DNA of 5,077 bases from an uncultured Candidatus Saccharibacteria bacterium. GTDB taxonomy: Bacteria; Patescibacteria; Saccharimonadia; Saccharimonadales; UBA6022. A model generated the notes under the pieces. It did no database searches. It was not told the origin of the DNA and saw only the letters and a program-made list of their open reading frames with translations. The translations under genes were made by a program, and so were the position numbers. Each line of letters opens with the position of its first letter. Positions within the stretch are counted from its first letter, which is position 1. Positions 1 to 3,908 of the stretch are shown here, in pieces. Where the stretch lies: positions 1 to 5,077 of the forward strand of contig CAMPJF010000075.1 in NCBI GenBank assembly GCA_946886725.1. Direction: 5' to 3'.

Positions 1-130
1 CCGCCGCAACATAAAATTCATGGCGAATCACTTGCAAATAAAAAAGCCGCACAATGAATACAGCCATAATGAGTAGCATCACTATCGCCAGTAATCTTGA
101 GCGGCTTCCCTTTGCTAAATCTAGTTGCAT
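1..130 (-). CDS. ftsI: FtsI / class B penicillin-binding protein, N-terminal fragment (3' end outside window)
   Basis: The start of a septal peptidoglycan transpeptidase; only 43 codons are visible and the rest lies beyond position 1. The fragment begins MQLDLAKGSRSRLL, has a single hydrophobic segment at about residues 12-30, and then the RLFYLQVIRHEFY motif (residues 28-40), which is typical of the membrane anchor and following segment of class B PBPs. The family crosslinks cell-wall peptides at the division site using a periplasmic or extracellular catalytic domain; that domain is not visible here. The ATG follows the ftsL stop after only three bases (TAA-AAT-ATG). I see no clear Shine-Dalgarno sequence upstream, so translation probably depends on ribosomes finishing ftsL. 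Position directly after rsmH-ftsL supports FtsI rather than a RodA-linked PBP2, but the fragment alone cannot exclude another class B PBP. Confidence 0.88.
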   Translation of the reverse strand, partial: MQLDLAKGSRSRLLAIVMLLIMAVFIVRLFYLQVIRHEFYVAA

Positions 131-133
131 ATT

Positions 134-484
134 TTATTCACTAACGTAATTTGTCGAAGCTGGTTTTTCCATAGACTTCGCGACACTGCTATTCTTGACA
201 CTCTCTAGTGCGGTCAGTCGCGCATTTTCGATCTCGAGATCTGCTTGCTTAGTCGTCAGATCGGCGATCTGCGTATCGATCTCTTGCGCTTGATAGTCAT
301 AACTGGTCGCACGTGTTGCCTGTGTTAAGTATATCAAGCCGAGCACGGTAATCATAAGGGCGACAAGCACCGTATGAGTCACTGGGCCGAGTTTGACGTT
401 CGAAGCGTAGCGAGTGGTATTTTGATTACGACTCCAATTGCTGACACGACGAGAACTGAACTGTGTGGTTCGTTGGTATGACAT
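134..484 (-). CDS. ftsL: FtsL/DivIC-like bitopic cell-division protein
   Basis: A 116-residue protein with FtsL architecture. It has a basic, polar N-terminal cytoplasmic tail (residues 1-34), one transmembrane helix at about 35-55 (THTVLVALMITVLGLIYL), and an extracytoplasmic coiled coil at about 62-96 with hydrophobic residues at heptad-like spacing (I69, I73, L76, L83, I85, L90, L93). The short polar C-terminus has a VAKSMEKPAS stretch like the end of the FtsL/DivIC domain. FtsL proteins pair with FtsB/DivIC and FtsQ/DivIB to scaffold the divisome and activate FtsWI. Sequence identity in this family is weak, so the call relies mainly on topology and on position between rsmH and ftsI. The leader before the ATG is A-rich with no recognisable Shine-Dalgarno sequence. 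The gene sits 178 bp after rsmH, a wide gap for a dcw cluster, and is separated from ftsI by three bases. Confidence 0.82.
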   Translation of the reverse strand: MSYQRTTQFSSRRVSNWSRNQNTTRYASNVKLGPVTHTVLVALMITVLGLIYLTQATRATSYDYQAQEIDTQIADLTTKQADLEIENARLTALESVKNSSVAKSMEKPASTNYVSE

Positions 485-523
485 GGTTATTATTTGTTTC
501 TGTTATTTATTTTTATTTTGGTA

Positions 524-549
524 GCCCATCGCCTTTTTTGGCGATGGGC
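524..549 (-). other. GC-rich 10-bp stem-loop with A6 loop in the rsmH-ftsL spacer
   Basis: GCCCATCGCC (524-533) and GGCGATGGGC (540-549) are perfect inverted repeats around six Ts; in the minus-strand transcript the loop is AAAAAA. Neither strand has a T-run after the stem, so it does not look like an intrinsic terminator. It lies about 40 nt upstream of the ftsL start and 14 nt downstream of the possible small ORF at 564-635. It may stabilise or mark a processing point in the mRNA, or tune the ratio of RsmH to FtsL; that role is inference. Confidence 0.75.
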
Positions 550-563
550 CGAGTTCTGTGTAA

Positions 564-635
564 TTATCCGTGACGAACAGCAACAGTTTGTGTTGCTTCT
601 GCGTCTGCGAATGTTACTGGGATGTGAATAGGCAT
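564..635 (-). CDS. possible 23-residue small ORF between rsmH and ftsL
   Basis: A 24-codon frame starts at an ATG and ends in TAA, encoding MPIHIPVTFADAEATQTVAV followed by RHG. An AAAGGG Shine-Dalgarno-like stretch lies about 10 nt upstream, and the same AAAGGG precedes rsmH. Alternating hydrophobic residues on both sides of an acidic turn would suit a beta-hairpin. Most codons look ordinary for the neighbourhood (GTT, GCT, CGT, GCA, GAA). Against it: the frame is very short, and an internal inverted repeat (AGCAACA 579-585 with TGTTGCT 591-597) could mean the region is a structured RNA rather than a gene. The frame happens to be in phase with rsmH across its stop codon. I do not recognise the peptide. 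It could be a leader peptide, a small protein or chance. Confidence 0.3.
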   Translation of the reverse strand: MPIHIPVTFADAEATQTVAVRHG

Positions 636-662
636 ATTTTTGTGCCCTTTCTTTTTTTTGTT

Positions 663-1553
663 TTATTTTTTCACTGCGGCACGTAGCTTTGCACTACGTG
701 ATCGCGGATTGTGAACATCGTAAATGTCTCCGGCTAACGGCTTTTTGGTCACTAACTGCAGTTCGGCCTCGTATCCAGCATTCTTCTGTTCGTTGAAATA
801 CTGTTTCACTAGCCGATCCTCCAGACTATGGAAGCTGATGATACCAACTCGCCCACCAGGCTTTAGTAGCTTAGGGATAAGTGGCATAAGTTCTTCAACT
901 TGCCGCAGTTCTTGATTGACCGCAATGCGGAGCGCTTGGAACGTACGTGTCGCTGGGTGGATTTTTTTCCACTTTCCTACATGTACGCTAACGACAAGAT
1001 CTGCGAGTTGTTTGGTTGTCCGAATCGGCCTATTCGTCACAATTGCATCAGCAATGCGGCGCGCAAACCCAGTCGGCTCCTCACCATAGGTTCTGATAAT
1101 ATGGATGAGTTCGTCTTTTTTTGCCCGGTTCACTAGCGTTTTCGCTGAAATGTCTTGGCGACGATCCATCCGCATATCAAGCGGACCATCATGTGTAAAG
1201 GAAAACCCTCGTTCGCTCTTGTCGAGCTGTGGTGATGACACCCCCAAATCAACAAGAACGATATCAAATTGCTTCCCCTCTTCAACCAGGCTGCGAGCAG
1301 CGCTGACGAAATCGGTATGCAATAAAGTAACCCCTTTTTCAGTAAACTCGCCTAGTTCTGCAATTGCAAAACTGTCGCGGTCAACTAAAACAGAAGCCTC
1401 GTAGTTTTTGGTTCGTTCTAGAACGCGCCGTGCATGACCGCCGTATCCCGCCGTGAGATCGAGATAATTCTCGCCCTCAATAGGATGTAACGTATCAAGT
1501 GTCGCGTCTAGTAAAACCGGAACATGTTGTGGTGGATGTTCTTTAATACTCAT
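663..1553 (-). CDS. rsmH: 16S rRNA (cytosine1402-N4)-methyltransferase RsmH (MraW)
   Basis: A 296-residue SAM-dependent methyltransferase that modifies N4 of C1402 in the 16S rRNA decoding centre. Family motifs appear in order: HVPVLLDATLD at 10-20; the SAM-binding loop LDLTAGYGGHA at 31-41; VLVDRD at 55-60; the catalytic-region motif DIVLVDLGVSSPQLD at 97-111; ERGFSF and DGPLDMRMD at 114-130; the YGEEP helix region at 156-160; HPATRTFQALRIAVNQEL at 199-216; KPGGRVGIISFHSLEDRLVK at 231-250; and the C-terminal NPRSRSAKLRAA at 282-293. Length and motif set are complete, so the enzyme should be active. The ATG is supported by AAAGGG six bases upstream. It follows mraZ, as in most dcw clusters, but with a 333-bp structured gap instead of near-contiguity. 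It is followed by a 178-bp spacer before ftsL. Confidence 0.97.
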   Translation of the reverse strand: MSIKEHPPQHVPVLLDATLDTLHPIEGENYLDLTAGYGGHARRVLERTKNYEASVLVDRDSFAIAELGEFTEKGVTLLHTDFVSAARSLVEEGKQFDIVLVDLGVSSPQLDKSERGFSFTHDGPLDMRMDRRQDISAKTLVNRAKKDELIHIIRTYGEEPTGFARRIADAIVTNRPIRTTKQLADLVVSVHVGKWKKIHPATRTFQALRIAVNQELRQVEELMPLIPKLLKPGGRVGIISFHSLEDRLVKQYFNEQKNAGYEAELQLVTKKPLAGDIYDVHNPRSRSAKLRAAVKK

Positions 1554-1559
1554 AAACTA

Positions 1560-1574
1560 CCCTTTACTATAACA
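1560..1574 (-). promoter_or_regulatory. rsmH Shine-Dalgarno and extended -10-like TGT-TATAGT
   Basis: On the minus strand TGT-TATAGT (1574-1566) runs straight into AAAGGG (1565-1560), six bases before the rsmH ATG. AAAGGG is a plausible ribosome binding site and supports the chosen start. TGT-TATAGT matches an extended -10, but no -35 match is found at 16-18 bp. If it fires, the transcript would start within about 10 nt of the ATG and lose part of the ribosome binding site. The 11-mer TTATAGTAAAG is identical to the mraZ -10 region. Ribosome binding site fairly likely; promoter uncertain. Confidence 0.4.
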
Positions 1575-1588
1575 TAAAGTGTCGTTTA

Positions 1589-1831
1589 CTCGAGATCACC
1601 TAACTGGCAGCAGAGCTTTTTTTGTTTTTTTGTTGTGTTTGTTTTTGTAATAAGTGGTTGAACGAAATCGGCAGTGCCAAAGGCGACTTATAATCCTATT
1701 CGTTCAATTGAGAGACTTATGTGTGTGAGGTGGAGTTTTTTGGGAGGTGTTGTGTTTGAGGAAGGTGCGTCGGTATTTTTTTAGTGGTACCGTAGGTCCA
1801 CTTGCTCTACTACCAGATAGTTGATCTCGAG
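1589..1831 (-). ncRNA. candidate structured RNA or rsmH leader closed by a 28-position stem
   Basis: The minus strand between mraZ and rsmH contains two 28-nt arms (1831-1804 and 1616-1589). They pair as 10 bp, one A-G mismatch, 3 bp, one U-U mismatch and 13 bp including two G-U pairs: 26 of 28 positions. Read as plus-strand RNA, the two G-U positions become C-A mismatches, which slightly favours minus-strand RNA. Inside the arms, one base after the 5' arm, is hairpin AGUGGACC-UAC-GGUACCACU (1802-1783, one bulged A). Then come an A7 run, a G-poor tract with three CACCU motifs (1767-1727), a larger hairpin (1720-1650) and an A/C-rich tract (1649-1617). The 3' arm ends 35 nt before the rsmH ATG with no T-run, so it is more likely a leader or a processed RNA than a self-terminating one. 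I recognise none of the signature motifs of RNase P RNA, tmRNA or SRP RNA. A miniature inverted-repeat element is the alternative. Confidence 0.5.
1650..1720 (-). other. internal hairpin of the mraZ-rsmH RNA candidate
   Basis: TTGAACGAA (1658-1666) and TTCGTTCAA (1699-1707) are a perfect 9-bp inverted repeat. Further out, ATAAGT (1650-1655) and ACTTAT (1715-1720) add six pairs across an asymmetric internal loop of 2 and 7 nt. The 32-nt apical part contains GCC-TTT-GGC and GGC-ACT-GCC, which could form alternative mini-hairpins sharing the same GGC. This makes a second helical arm inside the long-stem element, consistent with a three-way junction RNA. Confidence 0.55.
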
Positions 1832-1852
1832 AGTGTATCTTTACTATCTGAT
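1812..1852 (-). promoter_or_regulatory. alternative hairpin that competes with the 28-position stem
   Basis: On the minus strand AUCAGAUAGU (1852-1843) can pair with ACUAUCUGGU (1821-1812): eight Watson-Crick pairs, one U-G and one A-U, around a 21-nt loop. The downstream half of this hairpin is also the middle of the 5' arm of the long stem, so the two folds exclude each other. The loop carries the palindrome TCTCGAGA (1826-1833), which could mediate loop-loop contacts. This layout suits a cis-acting switch upstream of rsmH; function is inferred. Confidence 0.4.
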
Positions 1853-1886
1853 GCGAATTGTTAAAGTGCGGCTGTTTAGTTGTCCC

Positions 1887-2249
1887 CTACACGTCGGCGG
1901 TTGCTGGTAAAATGCGCCAATATGCGCCAGCTCGGACGGCGATCAGTTCCCGATCAATTCCAGCGTAATCTAGCAGGTGCTGCTCGATTGTGACCCGACC
2001 TTGTTTTTGGTCTAGTCCTACGCTCGTCTTTCCTCGGCGGAATCGTACGTTCAGATCAGCAACTTTCTCATCGAGAATGCTACCGTCGAGCGCTGGTTCC
2101 ACTTCCCTGTCCCAGATATTCTGTGGGTACAAGTGAAGATACTGACCAAAACCTCGTGTCAAGACGACGCCGCTTGCAAATTCATTTCGAAGCTCTGTCG
2201 GTATGGTTAACCGGTGCTTGTCATCAAGCTTTCGTTCGAAATAGTCCAT
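1887..2249 (-). CDS. mraZ: transcriptional regulator MraZ
   Basis: A 120-residue protein made of two SpoVT-AbrB-like halves. The first contains LDDKHRLTIPTELRNEF (8-24) with the DKxR motif ending at R13; the second contains LDQKQGRVTIEQHLLDYAGI (79-98) with the equivalent DxxxxR ending at R85. MraZ proteins form ring-shaped oligomers, bind repeated TGGG-type boxes in their own promoter and usually repress the dcw cluster. Matching boxes are present upstream here (2336-2381). The protein is somewhat shorter than the usual 140-150 residues, ending soon after the second domain. The start is supported because the N-terminus (MDYFERKLDDK) aligns in length with family members. The best Shine-Dalgarno candidate, AAGGGA, lies about 12 nt upstream, farther than ideal. 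Confidence 0.95.
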   Translation of the reverse strand: MDYFERKLDDKHRLTIPTELRNEFASGVVLTRGFGQYLHLYPQNIWDREVEPALDGSILDEKVADLNVRFRRGKTSVGLDQKQGRVTIEQHLLDYAGIDRELIAVRAGAYWRILPATADV

Positions 2250-2335
2250 AGACTTAGCGCGTCCCTTGCCCGTTTGGCTTTTACGTTTGGGTTGTTTTTT
2301 AATTAGTGGTTGTGTGTTTGTTTTTCTGTGGTGTT

Positions 2336-2381
2336 ACCCACTTCTTTCCACTGGCTTTACTATAATACCCACCCTTACCCA
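2336..2381 (-). promoter_or_regulatory. MraZ operator: phased TGGGT-type boxes
   Basis: On the minus strand TGGGT occurs at 2381-2377 and 2371-2367 (10-bp period, both within the promoter spacer) and at 2340-2336, with the related TGGAA at 2350-2346. Start-to-start distances are 10, 21 and 10 bp, placing all four on about the same helical face on both sides of the -10. Known MraZ sites are tandem TGGG-type repeats with the same period upstream of mraZ, so autoregulation by steric block of RNA polymerase is the natural reading. Confidence 0.72.
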
Positions 2382-2387
2382 CGACAA
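2359..2387 (-). promoter_or_regulatory. dcw cluster promoter upstream of mraZ
   Basis: TTGTCG (2387-2382) is followed by a 17-bp spacer and TATAGT (2364-2359); these match the sigma70 consensus at 4 of 6 and 5 of 6 positions. Transcription would start near 2352 and give a leader of about 100 nt. That leader is rich in A and C and poor in G. The spacer is occupied by two MraZ boxes. Confidence 0.65.
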
Positions 2388-2424
2388 GCCCTATTTTTTA
2401 CATTATTTGCACGTCGCTTACGCT

Positions 2425-2446
2425 TTATCCACAGTATGGTGGATAA
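2425..2446. promoter_or_regulatory. convergent pair of DnaA boxes upstream of the mraZ promoter
   Basis: TTATCCACA (2425-2433, plus strand) is a perfect consensus DnaA box. The complementary strand carries TTATCCACC (2446-2438), one mismatch from consensus. Together they form an 8-bp perfect inverted repeat (TTATCCAC / GTGGATAA) around six bases, roughly 75-95 bp upstream of the predicted mraZ transcription start. The arrangement suggests DnaA-ATP could couple replication state to division-gene expression. An alternative is a short RNA or DNA hairpin that resembles DnaA boxes by chance. Confidence 0.55.
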
Positions 2447-2470
2447 CTACGCCACTTTACAGAGGTACAT

Positions 2471-2505
2471 AAAAATACCACACAGCGGGTATGTGTGGTA
2501 TTTTT
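2471..2505. terminator. bidirectional intrinsic terminator
   Basis: AAAAATACCACACA (2471-2484) and TGTGTGGTATTTTT (2492-2505) form a perfect 14-bp inverted repeat around the 7-nt loop GCGGGTA, ending in T5 on each strand. It lies 20 bases after the stop of the small membrane protein gene (minus strand), so it ends that transcript and insulates the dcw promoter region. No plus-strand gene in this window needs it. Confidence 0.9.
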
Positions 2506-2524
2506 GGCTATGAACTTATCGTTC

Positions 2525-2728
2525 TTAGCGATTAAAAAGCAGGCTGGCGATTTGCATATCGTATTGAGATGTCACCTGTAGCGCTATCCAGGTTGTAAAG
2601 ATGATCAAGTTCGCTACGAGAGAGACGATTAATATCGAATGCTTCAAGTCCTGATTCACGTGCATCTCTGCGGTTCCATATTGCTCTTGCTCGGCGATCA
2701 TGTTGTTGGTGTTTGTGTTATCTGTCAT
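2525..2728 (-). CDS. small single-pass membrane protein of unknown function
   Basis: A 67-residue protein. The first 30 residues are polar and acidic or Asn/Thr-rich, followed by one strongly hydrophobic segment at about 31-51 (SILIVSLVANLIIFTTWIAL) and a short tail ending SLLFNR. There is no signal-peptide cleavage site and no conserved cysteine. I do not recognise a family. The gene is treated as real because it has a convincing promoter directly upstream and a strong terminator directly downstream, forming a self-contained transcription unit between yvcK and the dcw cluster. No Shine-Dalgarno sequence is visible, which agrees with a nearly leaderless transcript. It might be a partner of envelope or division machinery, but only proximity suggests this. 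Confidence 0.75.
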   Translation of the reverse strand: MTDNTNTNNMIAEQEQYGTAEMHVNQDLKHSILIVSLVANLIIFTTWIALQVTSQYDMQIASLLFNR

Positions 2729-2737
2729 AATACATTT

Positions 2738-2766
2738 AATTTAGCATAATGGTTATGTTTTGTCAA
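2738..2766 (-). promoter_or_regulatory. sigma70-type promoter of the small membrane protein gene
   Basis: A consensus -35 TTGACA (2766-2761), a 17-bp spacer and an extended -10 TGC-TAAATT (hexamer 2743-2738). AT-only DNA upstream could act as an UP element and includes the perfect 14-bp palindrome AATATAATTATATT (2765-2778) touching the -35. The expected start point (about 2731) is only a few bases from the ATG at 2728, predicting a leaderless or near-leaderless mRNA. Between this site and the yvcK stop (2779-2882) I see no gene or convincing terminator. Confidence 0.7.
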
Positions 2767-2882
2767 TATAATTATATTATATAAAATAACGAATATCATG
2801 CCCGACAACCAACATAACAGCTCGCATTAGCGGTATCTCAAAAGCATAATATATCAAAAACAGATCAGGATCGTTACGACGA

Positions 2883-3905
2883 CTAATTAGCCGATCGAGC
2901 GCGGGCATATACATCCATGATTGCTCGAGCGGCAGATTCTGAATCGTGTCGAATAAGCGTGCGTTGTGCCGCTATGGGATCGGATGCATTTTTATTTTGC
3001 CAAATATTACTTGATAACAAATTAGCGCCAATTGCTTTGTACGACTTGCTGGCAAACGCACCCTCATCATAAACGACGCTCAGCTCGCCCTCTTGCGCAT
3101 ACTTCGATAACAGTAAATCAGTGGGAGATTCTGTATTGTACAAAACGTAATCTAAAAATGACCCGCCAGCCAGACGCTCTACTTCGTCGGCAAAATCATG
3201 CACTTTGTATCCATCCGTCTGCCCGGGTTTGGTGACTAGATTGCAGACATAAAGCTTCAGTGCCTTCGATTCTGCGAGCGCCTTACCGATCCCAGGAACA
3301 ATAAGCGCTGGCGCTAGACTACCGTACAAATTACCAGGGGCAACGATAACAATGTCGGCTTGCGCAATAGCAGCTAGCGCGGCTGGATTAGCTTCCGCAT
3401 CTGGCTCGAGCCACATATCTGGGCGGTGACCATTGAATTCATGACTCGCGATCACAAACTCGCCGCGCACTATCTCATTCCGACCATCTTTCATGGCAAG
3501 CCGGACGTTCGACAATGTAATTGGCTCGACAACTCCAACGATATTGAGAATACTACTCGCCATCATAACCCCGTCGGCAAAATCTCCATTCATTTTTTCA
3601 AGCGCGGTCAAAAATAAGTTTCCGAACGCATGCCCTTTAAGGCTCCCCTCCTCAAATCGATAATTAAAGAGGTCACGCGCTTGAGGTGAACGGGCCAGCG
3701 CCACTAAGCATTGACGAACATCACCGGGAGGCAGCGCTCCTAGCTCATCACGCAGAACACCAGTACTACCGCCGTCATCGGCCATGTTGACTAATGCCGC
3801 TATTTGACTGGTGTGATTTTTTAACGCACTCAGCAGCGTAAAACTACCTGTACCTCCACCGATGACTGCTATCTTTACTTCTGTTGGTGCAAATGGTGCG
3901 TTCAT
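2883..3905 (-). CDS. yvcK: YvcK/CofD-like UDP-N-acetylglucosamine-binding protein (gluconeogenesis factor family)
   Basis: A complete 340-residue YvcK-family protein. Motifs in order: the nucleotide-binding loop IAVIGGGTGSFTLLSAL (12-28); NMADDGGSTGVLRDELGALPPGDVRQCL (40-67) with the DDGGS and PPGDxRxCL signatures; GHAFGNLFLTALEKMNGDF (91-109); APGNLYGSLAPALIVPGI (189-206); NLVTKPGQTDGY (222-233); and the C-terminal LIRHDSESAARAIMD (317-331). In Bacillus and actinobacteria such proteins bind UDP-GlcNAc and are needed for cell shape and PBP localisation, particularly on gluconeogenic carbon sources; they are not proven enzymes. A wall-related role fits the neighbouring division genes. The start is well supported: AGAGGA (3917-3912) lies six bases before the ATG, inside the end of the upstream GH1 gene, and the GH1 stop is separated by three bases, indicating translational coupling. 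Confidence 0.95.
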   Translation of the reverse strand: MNAPFAPTEVKIAVIGGGTGSFTLLSALKNHTSQIAALVNMADDGGSTGVLRDELGALPPGDVRQCLVALARSPQARDLFNYRFEEGSLKGHAFGNLFLTALEKMNGDFADGVMMASSILNIVGVVEPITLSNVRLAMKDGRNEIVRGEFVIASHEFNGHRPDMWLEPDAEANPAALAAIAQADIVIVAPGNLYGSLAPALIVPGIGKALAESKALKLYVCNLVTKPGQTDGYKVHDFADEVERLAGGSFLDYVLYNTESPTDLLLSKYAQEGELSVVYDEGAFASKSYKAIGANLLSSNIWQNKNASDPIAAQRTLIRHDSESAARAIMDVYARARSAN

Positions 3906-3908
3906 ATT

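Noticed and set aside
524..549. Intrinsic terminator between rsmH and ftsL
   Set aside because: The stem is strong, but no T-run follows it on the minus strand (TACCAAAATAAAA) or the plus strand.
564..665. Stop-codon readthrough of rsmH into the in-frame 23-codon ORF
   Set aside because: The phase match has a one-in-three chance, RsmH already ends at the usual place, the linker would be a poly-Lys run, and no recoding signal is seen.
724..1404. Plus-strand ORFs over rsmH
   Set aside because: Shadows of a fully motif-supported RsmH frame, with low-complexity Ser/Arg-rich translations.
1589..1831. RNase P RNA, tmRNA or SRP RNA as the identity of the long-stem element
   Set aside because: I looked for the GAGGAAAGUC-type RNase P core, the tRNA-like ends of tmRNA and the GGAAGGAAGCAGCC-type SRP motif and found none.
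2425..2446. Chromosomal replication origin
   Set aside because: Only two DnaA boxes, no box cluster, and no dnaA, dnaN or rpmH nearby.
2266..2513. Plus-strand hydrophobic ORFs in the mraZ upstream region
   Set aside because: They are T-rich readings of the promoter, MraZ boxes, DnaA boxes and terminator on the other strand; no ribosome binding site, and hydrophobicity follows from the T-rich sequence.
2779..2882. Terminator after yvcK
   Set aside because: Only 3-4 bp stems around GATC or GCT and no hairpin followed by a T-run; transcription may read through to the next unit.
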